Shown here piece after piece: positions 7,810 through 14,770 of a stretch of 26,477 nt of DNA. The stretch is from CAYQDR01 sp964416315 (GTDB taxonomy: Bacteria > Methylomirabilota > Methylomirabilia > Rokubacteriales > DASRDR01), in contig CAYQDR010000063.1 of assembly GCA_964416315.1 (NCBI GenBank), positions 1-26,477 of the forward strand, written 5' to 3'. Position numbers and translations under genes: made by a program. How positions within the stretch are numbered: the stretch's first letter is position 1; each line of letters starts with the position of its first letter. The notes beneath the pieces were generated by a model. That model made no database searches. It saw only the letters and a program-made list of their open reading frames with translations, and was not told where the DNA came from.

Positions 7810-7846
7810 GCTTCCTCCCGCGATTCGCAGAATCGGGGGAGGAGGC
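7810..7846. repeat. Inverted repeat downstream of glnE
   Basis: CGATTC (7821-7826) and GAATCG (7830-7835) pair around GCA. After a G-G mismatch CCTCCC (7814-7819) pairs with GGGAGG (7837-7842), with further pairing outward to 7810/7846. The stem starts 57 bases after the glnE stop on the minus strand, where a transcript-end structure would be expected, but it has no U tract. Confidence 0.6.
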
Positions 7847-7902
7847 GAACGGGTGACGAGCCCGGGCGCGCGGGGCGAGCCCGGCGACAGGCCCTGCGGC
7901 GC

Positions 7903-10900
7903 TCATGGGGTGACGCCCATGACCGCCCGGTAGTGGCCCCGCACCTGGTCGGCCACCTCGCGGTAGCGCGCGAGGAGCGCCCGGCCGCTCCCGAGCCCGG
8001 CCTCGCGCGCGAGCCGCGCCAGCAGCACGCCGGCCATCGGCAGGCAGTCCGCCGGCCGCGCCTGCGCGAGCCGGAGCGAGCGGAGGAGCCCCTTCTGGAA
8101 GTCGTACGCGGCGAGGAGCTCGGCCGCCGCCGCCGGGGCGAGGAGCCCGAGGGCGCCGAGCGCCCGCAGGGCGCGCCGCGTGGAGGGCGTGCGGAGCGTC
8201 CCGTGTCGCGCGCCGTGCGCAAGCTGGAGGGCCTGCGCCAGGAACTCGATGTCGGTGAGCCCCCCGGCCCCGAACTTCACGTGGGTCCGGCCCGGCCCCT
8301 CGCGCCCGAGCTCGACTTCCATGCGCGTGCGGACGTGGTGGATCTCCGCGCGTTCGGCGCCGGTCAAGCCGGGGCCGAAGACCTGCGTCCGCCGGACCCG
8401 CGCGAACGCCCGCGCGAGGCGGGCGTCGCCGCACGCCGGCCGCGCCTTGACGAGCGCCTGGCGCTCCCAGAGCGCCGCCTCCCGGGTCAGGTAGGCGGAG
8501 AGCGCGGCGAGCGGATGGGCGAGCGCCACCCCCTTGCCGCCCGGCCGCAGCCGGAAGTCCACGCGGAAGGCCAGGCCGTTGCGCGTGATCGCCGCCAGCA
8601 GGGTGTGCAGCCGGTCCACGAGCTGGTCGAAGTAGACGGCCGCGGGCACGACCTCGGGGCCCGTCGTCTCTCCCTCGGCCGCGTAGAGGACGACGAGGTC
8701 GAGGTCGGAGCCGTAGTCGAGCTCGCGCCCGCCCAGCTTCCCCATCCCGACGATCAGCGCCGGGATGCGGGCGCTCGCGGCCCGGGGCTCGCCGAACCGC
8801 CGGCCGACCTCGGCGTCCGCCCAGCGCCAGGCGATCGCGAGCGCCGCCTCGGCCAGCTCCGTCAGCGCCCAGCCGACGCGCGGCGCCGGGCAGCCGCCGA
8901 CGAGATCCTGCCACGCGACGCGCAGCTCCTCGGCTGTCTTGAAGAGCCGGAGGCGGTCCGGCGCGTCGAACCCGGGCGCCTCGTACGCGTCGAACGCCGC
9001 GCGGAGGCGCCGCGCGGGCCGCCGTTCCGTGACGGAGGCGGGCGCCGCCAGCTCGTCGAGCAGCTCCGGGCGCGTGATCAACGACTGCGCGAGGCGGTCG
9101 GCGCGCGCGAACAGCGTCAGCACGCGCGCGAGGAGGCCGGGATCGCGGGCCAGCCGGGCGAGATACGCCGTGCGCGGGCCGGCCGCCGCCACGAAGCGCT
9201 CGAGCGCGTTCAGCGCCCCGTCCGGGTCCGCGACGGTCCGGAGCGCCTCGAGCGCCGCCGGCAGGAGATCCTTCAGGACCCCGCGGACGGCCCGCGGCGC
9301 CGGCACGAGCGGCGGCCCTTCCCAGAGGAGCGTGAGGTTCTGCCGGGCGCGCGCCGGATCGGCGAAGCCGACCGCGGCCAGGGCCTCGGGGCGCCAGGGC
9401 GGCGGGCCCGGCGCGTGGAGCGGCACCGGCGCGGCGAAGAACGCCTCGAAGGCCTCCCGGACCCGCCGGCGCGTCGCGTCGTGCTCGGCCAGGAACCGGC
9501 CCCGCGCGCTCGCGAGGTCGCCGGCGTAGCCGAGCCGCCGGGCGAGCTTGCCGAGCTCCCCGGGATCGGCCGGGAGCGTGTGGGTCTGGAGCGCGTGGAG
9601 GAGCTGCAGCCGATGCTCCACCGTGCGCAGAAAGCGGTACGCGCGCGTGAGCGCCCCCGCCTCCTCCCACGACAGGTAGCCGCGCTCGGCCAGGCGCTGG
9701 AGCGCGCGGAGGCTGTTCCGCTCCCGGAGCCAGGGGTCCGGGGCCCCGTAGAGGAGCTGGAGGGCCTGGATGTGGAACTCGATCTCGCGGATGCCGCCGA
9801 CGCCGAGCTTGACGTGCCGCTCGTGGCGGCCCCGCACCCTGAGGAGCCGGTCGATCCGCGCCTTCACCGCCTGGATCTCGCCCACGGCCTCGCGCTCCAG
9901 CCCCGGCCGGTAGGCGACCGCCCGCGCCAGGTCCAGGAACGCGCGCCCGAGCCGCTCGTCACCCGCGGCGAGGCGGGCCTTGATGAGCGCCTGGCGCTCC
10001 CAGAGCGCGCCCCGGGTCGCGTGGTAGTGGCGGTAGGCGTCGAGCGGCAGCGCGAGCGGGCCACCCGTCCCCTCCGGGCGCAGGCGCAGGTCCACCCGGT
10101 AGACCGCACCCTCCTCCGACATCGTCGCGAGCACGGCGAGGAGCTGCTCGGCCGCGCGCGCGAAGAAGACCCGGTTCGGCACCCGCTCCGGGCCGTCGGT
10201 CTCCCCCTCCGCTTCGTAGACGAAGCAGAGGTCGATGTCCGAGGAGTAGTTCAACTCCTCCCCGCCGAGCTTCCCGAGCGCGATCACCGCGAACCCGGTG
10301 GGGATCGTCTCCCCCTCTCCCCCACCGGGGGAGCGGGTAGGGTGAGGGGGCCGTCCCTCCTTCTCCCGGAGCGGGGGTCGCGCGTGATAGGGCACCCCGT
10401 AGCGCGCGATCAGGCCCGGCCGCGCGATGTCCCATGCCTCGGCGACGCACGCGTCGGCGAGGTTCGACAGCTCCTGCGTCGTGGCCGTCAGGTCCGCGTC
10501 TCCGAGGATGTCGCGCGCCGCGATCCGGATGAGCTCCCGGCGCTTGACGCGGCGGAGCGCGTTGGCCCGCGCCTCCTCGGAGCGGAACGGCCGGCACGCG
10601 GCGCGGACCTCCTCGTGCATCGCCTCACGCGAGCGCGAGCGCATGACCTGCGGCTCGAGGAGCCAGAAGAAGGTCTGCGGCGAGCGCACGAGCGTGTCGG
10701 CCAGAAACTGGCTCGTGGCGGCGAGCGCGACGAGAACGGGGAGCGCCTGCGGGTGGTCCGCGAGGACCTGGTAGAGGACGCCCCGGTCCATCACGACCGC
10801 GACGAGGCGCTCGATGTTGTTGAGCGCCATGTCGGGGTCGGCGGCGGCGGCGAGGTGGCGGAGGACGCGCGGGAGGAACCCCGCGAGGAGCTCCCGCGGA

Positions 10901-11052
10901 CGGGGCTGCTCGGCGAGCCGCCGCAGGTTGGCGAGGGCGCCCGCCGGGTCCGCGAAGCCCAGGGCGGCGAGCGCGTCGAGGCCGGCGCCCGGCGCCCCGG
11001 CAGGATCGAGGAGATCGGTGGCGGGCGGGAGCGTGAGAGTCTCGCCCGGCAT
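7903..11052 (-). CDS. glnE: Bifunctional glutamine synthetase adenylyltransferase/deadenylase
   Basis: GlnE adds AMP to glutamine synthetase when nitrogen is plentiful and removes it when nitrogen is scarce; PII controls which reaction runs. At 1049 residues it is longer than the usual 950. Both nucleotidyltransferase halves are visible, each with the GlnE signature: GKLGGEELNYSSDIDL (about 260, deadenylase half) and GKLGGRELDYGSDLDL (about 770, adenylyltransferase half), followed by RVDLRLRPEG and RVDFRLRPGG. KLGVGGIREIEF and KFGAGGLTDIEF end each half. An apparent insertion of about 20 residues rich in Pro, Gly and Arg lies just before the first signature and is encoded by a palindromic repeat. 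The ATG is 30 bases after the glnB stop, and the genes work together. Confidence 0.95.
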   Translation of the reverse strand: MPGETLTLPPATDLLDPAGAPGAGLDALAALGFADPAGALANLRRLAEQPRPRELLAGFLPRVLRHLAAAADPDMALNNIERLVAVVMDRGVLYQVLADHPQALPVLVALAATSQFLADTLVRSPQTFFWLLEPQVMRSRSREAMHEEVRAACRPFRSEEARANALRRVKRRELIRIAARDILGDADLTATTQELSNLADACVAEAWDIARPGLIARYGVPYHARPPLREKEGRPPHPTRSPGGGEGETIPTGFAVIALGKLGGEELNYSSDIDLCFVYEAEGETDGPERVPNRVFFARAAEQLLAVLATMSEEGAVYRVDLRLRPEGTGGPLALPLDAYRHYHATRGALWERQALIKARLAAGDERLGRAFLDLARAVAYRPGLEREAVGEIQAVKARIDRLLRVRGRHERHVKLGVGGIREIEFHIQALQLLYGAPDPWLRERNSLRALQRLAERGYLSWEEAGALTRAYRFLRTVEHRLQLLHALQTHTLPADPGELGKLARRLGYAGDLASARGRFLAEHDATRRRVREAFEAFFAAPVPLHAPGPPPWRPEALAAVGFADPARARQNLTLLWEGPPLVPAPRAVRGVLKDLLPAALEALRTVADPDGALNALERFVAAAGPRTAYLARLARDPGLLARVLTLFARADRLAQSLITRPELLDELAAPASVTERRPARRLRAAFDAYEAPGFDAPDRLRLFKTAEELRVAWQDLVGGCPAPRVGWALTELAEAALAIAWRWADAEVGRRFGEPRAASARIPALIVGMGKLGGRELDYGSDLDLVVLYAAEGETTGPEVVPAAVYFDQLVDRLHTLLAAITRNGLAFRVDFRLRPGGKGVALAHPLAALSAYLTREAALWERQALVKARPACGDARLARAFARVRRTQVFGPGLTGAERAEIHHVRTRMEVELGREGPGRTHVKFGAGGLTDIEFLAQALQLAHGARHGTLRTPSTRRALRALGALGLLAPAAAAELLAAYDFQKGLLRSLRLAQARPADCLPMAGVLLARLAREAGLGSGRALLARYREVADQVRGHYRAVMGVTP
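10307..10350 (-). repeat. GC-rich palindromic repeat inside glnE (copy 1)
   Basis: The core is CTCCCCC (10317-10323) and GGGGGAG (10327-10333) with flanking C-rich and G-rich runs. Read on the minus strand it resembles the widespread CCCTCACCC...CTCTCCCC family of intergenic palindromes. It adds roughly PPHPTRSPGGGEGE in frame to GlnE just before the first catalytic motif. A second, very similar copy lies at 14778-14819 in the same orientation. Confidence 0.6.
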
Positions 11053-11082
11053 GCCGTCCGCCGCCCCGCCGCCCGAATCGCC

Positions 11083-11421
11083 CTAGATCGCCTCTTCCCC
11101 CCGCTCGCCGGTGCGGATGCGCACGGACTCCTCCACGGGCAGCACGAACACCTTGCCGTCCCCGATCGAGCCCGTCTTCGCCGCGGCCATGATGGTCTCG
11201 ACGATCTTGGGGACGAGGTGGTCGGGCACGACGATCTCCACCTTGACCTTCGGGAGGAAGTCGATCGTGTACTCGGAGCCCCGGTAGAGCTCGGTGTGGC
11301 CCTTCTGCCGCCCGAACCCCCGGACCTCCATCACCGTCATCCCGATGACGCCGATCTCCGTCAGCGCCTCCTTGACGTCATCGAGCTTGAACGGCTTGAT
11401 GATCGCCTCGACCTTTTTCAT
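11083..11421 (-). CDS. glnB: Nitrogen regulatory protein PII
   Basis: PII is a trimeric sensor of 2-oxoglutarate, ATP and glutamine that controls GlnE and other targets. The 112-residue protein has the full fold: MKKVEAIIKPFKLDDVKEAL, the T-loop with Tyr51 in GSEYTIDFLPK, VEIVVPDHLV, and the C-terminal GDGKVFVLPVEESVRIRTGE. The Tyr51 uridylylation site is present. The ATG overlaps the glgA stop (ATGA), so synthesis is coupled to glgA, and glnE follows 30 bases on. There is no ammonium transporter gene beside it, so the partner visible here is GlnE. GlnB rather than GlnK is chosen because of glnE; sequence alone does not separate them. Confidence 0.94.
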   Translation of the reverse strand: MKKVEAIIKPFKLDDVKEALTEIGVIGMTVMEVRGFGRQKGHTELYRGSEYTIDFLPKVKVEIVVPDHLVPKIVETIMAAAKTGSIGDGKVFVLPVEESVRIRTGERGEEAI

Positions 11422-12899
11422 GCGTGCCTCCGCGCTTTCTTCATGGCCTTCCGGTAACAGGTCACGTAGTGCTGGGCGGAGGCCTCCCAGGAGAAGTCCT
11501 CCGCCATCGCGTTCCGCACGAGGCGTCGCCAGCCCGCGGGATCCCTGTAAGCCTGGAGGGCCCGCGCGACGGCGCCCCCGCACGCCTCCGGCGTGTACGT
11601 CTCGAAGCCGAAGCCCGTCCCGCGACCCGTCGCCGGCCCCCACTCGCGCACCGTGTCCGCGAGCCCCCCGGTGCGCCGGACGATCGGGATGGTACCGTAT
11701 CGCAGCGCGATGAGCTGCCCCAGGCCGCACGGCTCGTAGCGGGAGGGCATCAGGAAGCAGTCCGCCCCCGCGTAGATCCGGCGGGCCAGGCCCGCGTCGA
11801 AGCCCAGGCGCACCGCCACCGCCCCGGGGTGGGCCGCCGCCAGCTCCGTGAACGCGCGCTCGTAGCGCTCGTCCCCCGACCCGAGGAGCGCGAGCTGGCC
11901 GCCCGCGGCGACGATCCCCGGGGCCACGGCCAGGACGAGGTCGAGCCCTTTCTGGTCCACGAGCCGGCTCACCATGCCGCAGAGCGGCGCCGCGGGCGCC
12001 GCGGCCGCCAGCCCGAGCTCCTCGCGGAGCGCCGCCCGGCACGCCGCCTTGCCGTCGAGGTCGTCGGGCCCGAAACGCTTCGGGATGTCCGCGTCGGTGG
12101 CCGGGTTCCACGCCTCGTAGTCGATCCCGTTGAGGATGCCGACCAGGTCGGCGCTCCGCTCCCGGAGGACCCCGTCGAGCCCCTCGCCGTACTCGGCGGT
12201 CTGGATCTCCCCGGCGTAGGTCGGGCTCACGGTCGTCAGGAGGTCCGCGAAGACGAGGCCGCCCTTGAGGAACGAGAGCTTGCCGTAGAACTCGATCCCG
12301 GCCGGCGTGAAGAGGTCCCACCCGAGCCCCGTCATCGGCAGGTCGTAGTGCCAGAAGAGGCCCTGGTAGGCGAGGTTGTGGATCGTGAACACCGTCGCCA
12401 CGTCGCGGCCGACCGGCGCGTCGCGGTGCAGGGTCTCGAGGTAGACGGGGATGAGCCCGGTCTGCCAGTCGTGGGCGTGGACGACCTGAGGGGTCCAGCC
12501 GAGGGCGCCCAGGGCCTCGAGCGCCGCGCGGCAGAAGAAGACGAAGCGCTCGCAGTTGTCCGGGTAATCCCCCTCGGGCGTCGTGTAGAGCGTCGGCCGG
12601 TCGTAGTAGTGGTCCTGGGCGAGGAAGTAGACCGGGACCGCGCGGCCCATCCGGCCCTCGAGGACGGCCCCGTCGACGACGCGGTCCCCGACCGGCACCG
12701 CGAGCCGTGGGACCACCGGCCGGAGGGGTCCGGCGACGGCCTCGACGCCCCGGTACTTCGGCATGAAGACGCGGACGTCGTGGCCGAGCCCTTCCAGCGC
12801 CTTCGGGAGGGCGCCCGCCACGTCGGCGAGCCCCCCCGTCTTGGCGAAGGGCTCCACCTCCGAGGCGACGAACAGGATCCGGTATCGCTCGCGAGTCAT
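11418..12899 (-). CDS. glgA: Glycogen synthase (ADP-glucose type, GT5)
   Basis: GlgA extends alpha-1,4-glucan from ADP-glucose (or UDP-glucose) in the cytoplasm. The 493-residue protein has VASEVEPFAKTGGLADVAG with the KTGGL donor motif at 20-24, HAHDWQTGLIP, the FTIHNLAYQG segment, TVSPTYAGEI, NGIDYEAWNP, GMVSRLVDQKGLDL and the C-terminal EPCGLGQLIALRYGTIP with the catalytic Glu. All are typical and the length is normal. A clear promoter and a GC hairpin lie upstream; the stop overlaps glnB. GlgA-GlnB-GlnE as one unit would tie carbon storage to nitrogen status. Choice of sugar donor is not readable. Confidence 0.95.
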   Translation of the reverse strand: MTRERYRILFVASEVEPFAKTGGLADVAGALPKALEGLGHDVRVFMPKYRGVEAVAGPLRPVVPRLAVPVGDRVVDGAVLEGRMGRAVPVYFLAQDHYYDRPTLYTTPEGDYPDNCERFVFFCRAALEALGALGWTPQVVHAHDWQTGLIPVYLETLHRDAPVGRDVATVFTIHNLAYQGLFWHYDLPMTGLGWDLFTPAGIEFYGKLSFLKGGLVFADLLTTVSPTYAGEIQTAEYGEGLDGVLRERSADLVGILNGIDYEAWNPATDADIPKRFGPDDLDGKAACRAALREELGLAAAAPAAPLCGMVSRLVDQKGLDLVLAVAPGIVAAGGQLALLGSGDERYERAFTELAAAHPGAVAVRLGFDAGLARRIYAGADCFLMPSRYEPCGLGQLIALRYGTIPIVRRTGGLADTVREWGPATGRGTGFGFETYTPEACGGAVARALQAYRDPAGWRRLVRNAMAEDFSWEASAQHYVTCYRKAMKKARRHA

Positions 12900-12937
12900 G
12901 GAATGGGGGCGTCGCTCGGCGCTCGGGACGCGGGAGA

Positions 12938-12958
12938 CGCCGCGCCGCGGGCGCGGCG
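12938..12958. repeat. Leader hairpin between glgA promoter and start codon
   Basis: CGCCGCGCC (12938-12946) and GGCGCGGCG (12950-12958) are perfect 9-base arms around 3 bases. In the transcript this would form right after the expected start near 12964. A GGCGTC/GACGCC pairing (about 12908-12913 with 12936-12941) overlaps the left edge and could be an alternative fold. Confidence 0.5.
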
Positions 12959-12970
12959 CACGCGTGGCCC

Positions 12971-13000
12971 ATTATCCCCACCGGCGCGGCGCGTTGTCAA
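12971..13000 (-). promoter_or_regulatory. Sigma70-type promoter of glgA-glnB-glnE
   Basis: On the minus strand TTGACA (13000-12995, perfect) and GATAAT (12976-12971) are 18 bases apart. The expected start is near 12964, giving a leader of about 65 bases to the glgA ATG. It sits right after the cotransporter gene. Confidence 0.75.
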
Positions 13001-13023
13001 CCGGGTGGGCGACTCGGGACGCC

Positions 13024-13036
13024 CGCCGGACCGGCG
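13024..13036. repeat. Small perfect palindrome just after the cotransporter stop
   Basis: CGCCGG and CCGGCG flank one base, 2 bases after the stop codon on the minus strand. It could be a short terminator-type stem but has no T-run. Confidence 0.3.
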
Positions 13037-13038
13037 CC

Positions 13039-14646
13039 TCACTGCTCCACGATCGGGAACACGACCGCGGTGATGTGCGAGTTGATCCGTTTCAGGTTCG
13101 TCAGGACGTCGAGGTGGATCTCCGAGGTCTCCATGGACTCGGCGAGCCCCGCCCGGAGGCGGTCGAGGTGCGACTGGCGGAGGTCCCGCTCGCGCTGCCG
13201 GATCACCGCGCGCTGCTCGAGCACCTCCTGGGCCAGGCTCCGGTCGCCGGCGGCGAAGGCGACGATGGCGCGCTCCAGGTTCTTCGCGACCTGGGCGTGG
13301 AAGTCCATGAGCTCCGCCTCGCCGGGCTCCGAGAACCGGCGGCCCTGGTAGATCTTCTTGCGGCCGAGGTCCATGAGGTTCTTGTCGATGATGTCGCCGA
13401 TGTTCTCCATGTTCCCGATGAACCCGAGCAGCGCGATCTCCCGCCGCGCGAGGTCCTCGGTCATCGTCTGCTTGGCGAGCCGCGTCAGGTAGAGCTTGAT
13501 CTCCCGCTCGAGGTAGTCCAGCTGGTCGTCCCGTCGCTCGACGTCCTCGAGCAGCTCCTGGCTGTCCGTCCGGAAGACCGCCGCGGCGTCGCGGAGCATG
13601 CCCTGGGCGATGTCGGCCATCCGCAGGGCCTCCCGCGTCGCCTGGCCGATGGCGAGGGCCGGCTGGTCGGCGAAGCGATCGTCGAGGTAGCGCGTCCGGA
13701 AGCGCGTCTCCTCCTCGGGCCGGTCCGGCACCAGCGCGACGATGAGCCGCCCCGCCGCGCCCTGGAACGGGAGGAACAGCAGCGAGATCGTGACGTTGAA
13801 GAAGGTGTGCGCGTTCGCGATCTGGCGCGCGGGGTCCACGGCGCTCAGGCCCACGAGGTCCACGAACGGCCCGAGGAACGGCCAGACGACCGCCACGCCG
13901 AGGAGCTTGAAGGCGATGTGGGCCACGGCGACGCGCTTCGCCTCCGTCGTCGAGCCCATCGACGCGGCGAGGGCCGTGGCGCACGTGCCGACGTTCGCGC
14001 CCAGGACGAGGGCGACCGCCCCCGGGAGCGGGAGGAGCCCGTGGGCCGCGAGCGCGATGGCGAGCCCGATCGTCGCCGCCGAGGAGTGCACGAGCGCGCT
14101 GAAGGCGGCCGCGGCGGCCACCCCGAGGACCGGCGTCTCGGCGAAGGCCAGGAGCGCCTGCGCCACGAGCGGGCTCTCGCGGAGCGGCGCCATGCCCTCG
14201 ATCATGAGCTTGAGGCCGAGGAAGATCAGGCCGAAGCCGAGGAGCGCCTGGCCGAAGTCCCGGAAGACGCCCCGCTTCGCGAACAGGAGCGCGGTGAAGC
14301 CGAAGCCGACCAGCAGGAGCGCGTAGTCGTAGATCTTGAAGGCGAGGAGCTGGACCGTGAGCGTCGTGCCCACGTCCGCCCCGAGGATGATCCCCATCGC
14401 CTGGTGGAGCGAGAGCAGCCCCGCCTGGACGAACCCGATCAGCATCACGGTCGTCGCCGTCGAGGACTGGATGAGCGCCGTGACGCCGGCCCCGGTCAGC
14501 GCCGCGCTGACGCGGTTCGCGGTGAGATGCGTCAGCATCTGGCGGAGCCGCGCCCCCGCGGCGCGCTGGAGCCCCTCCCCCGCGAGCTGCATCCCGTAGA
14601 GGAGCAGCGCCATGCCCCCGAAGAGAATGATGAGGAGCTTCGTCAC
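13039..14646 (-). CDS. Na+/phosphate cotransporter family protein with PhoU-like C-terminal domain
   Basis: This family (NptA/YjbB-like, SLC34 related) moves phosphate across the inner membrane. The 535-residue protein has two inverted NPT repeats: FGGMALLLYGMQLAGEGLQ and TALIQSSTATTVMLIGF in the first, and ALVHSSAATIGLAIALA in the second; the QSS and HSS motifs are the substrate/sodium signatures. About eight hydrophobic helices are followed from about 330 by a helical, charged PhoU-like region (ELLEDVERRDDQLDYLEREI, MENIGDIID). The GTG at 14646 is chosen because the first membrane helix begins there; the longer frame is Arg/Pro-rich. The GTG overlaps the stop of the histidine phosphatase stump (GTGA). 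Direction of phosphate flow is not known. Confidence 0.88.
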   Translation of the reverse strand: MTKLLIILFGGMALLLYGMQLAGEGLQRAAGARLRQMLTHLTANRVSAALTGAGVTALIQSSTATTVMLIGFVQAGLLSLHQAMGIILGADVGTTLTVQLLAFKIYDYALLLVGFGFTALLFAKRGVFRDFGQALLGFGLIFLGLKLMIEGMAPLRESPLVAQALLAFAETPVLGVAAAAAFSALVHSSAATIGLAIALAAHGLLPLPGAVALVLGANVGTCATALAASMGSTTEAKRVAVAHIAFKLLGVAVVWPFLGPFVDLVGLSAVDPARQIANAHTFFNVTISLLFLPFQGAAGRLIVALVPDRPEEETRFRTRYLDDRFADQPALAIGQATREALRMADIAQGMLRDAAAVFRTDSQELLEDVERRDDQLDYLEREIKLYLTRLAKQTMTEDLARREIALLGFIGNMENIGDIIDKNLMDLGRKKIYQGRRFSEPGEAELMDFHAQVAKNLERAIVAFAAGDRSLAQEVLEQRAVIRQRERDLRQSHLDRLRAGLAESMETSEIHLDVLTNLKRINSHITAVVFPIVEQ

Positions 14647-14768
14647 GGGGGGCTCCCGGGCGCGCCCCCGCCGTCGAGGTGGTGCGTGTCGTTCAGGTCG
14701 TTCGGGACGAGGAAGCGGCGCGCCTCGTTCCAGGTCGTCTCGCCGTGGCGCACGAGCCACAGTTCCAT
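14643..14768 (-). pseudogene. N-terminal stump of a histidine phosphatase (phosphoglycerate mutase family)
   Basis: ATG at 14768, three bases from the gltX stop, opens a 41-codon frame starting MELWLVRHGETTWNEARRF. LVRHGET with the phospho-accepting His is the hallmark of the histidine phosphatase superfamily, always at the very N-terminus. Family members are about 190-230 residues, but here the frame ends TGA after 41 codons, overlapping the GTG of the cotransporter. The last 20 residues (PNDLNDTHHLDGGGAPGSPP) do not look like the family. The gene was probably cut by a deletion that joined it to the cotransporter; no second catalytic His remains. It may still be translated as a coupling peptide. 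Confidence 0.7.
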
Positions 14769-14770
14769 CG

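Larger units (their letters stand above)
7553..7902. other. 350-base polA-glnE gap with four inverted repeats, no gene seen
   Basis: No frame here reads like a protein; short ORFs are Arg/Pro/Ala-rich shadows. The gap holds four separate inverted repeats (7598-7611, 7636-7674, 7781-7805 and 7810-7846). None has a T-run, so ordinary rho-independent termination is not supported. No TTGAC/AATAAT-type promoter for polA is visible. The gap could hold a structured RNA, a glnE 3' end stabiliser or repeat debris. Confidence 0.5.

Noticed and set aside
7810..7846. Rho-independent terminator for glnE
   Set aside because: The stem is convincing but no T-run follows on the transcribed strand, so I call it only an inverted repeat.
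7933..11457. Plus-strand open frame of 1174 codons opposite glnE
   Set aside because: Antisense shadow of glnE; no recognisable protein features.
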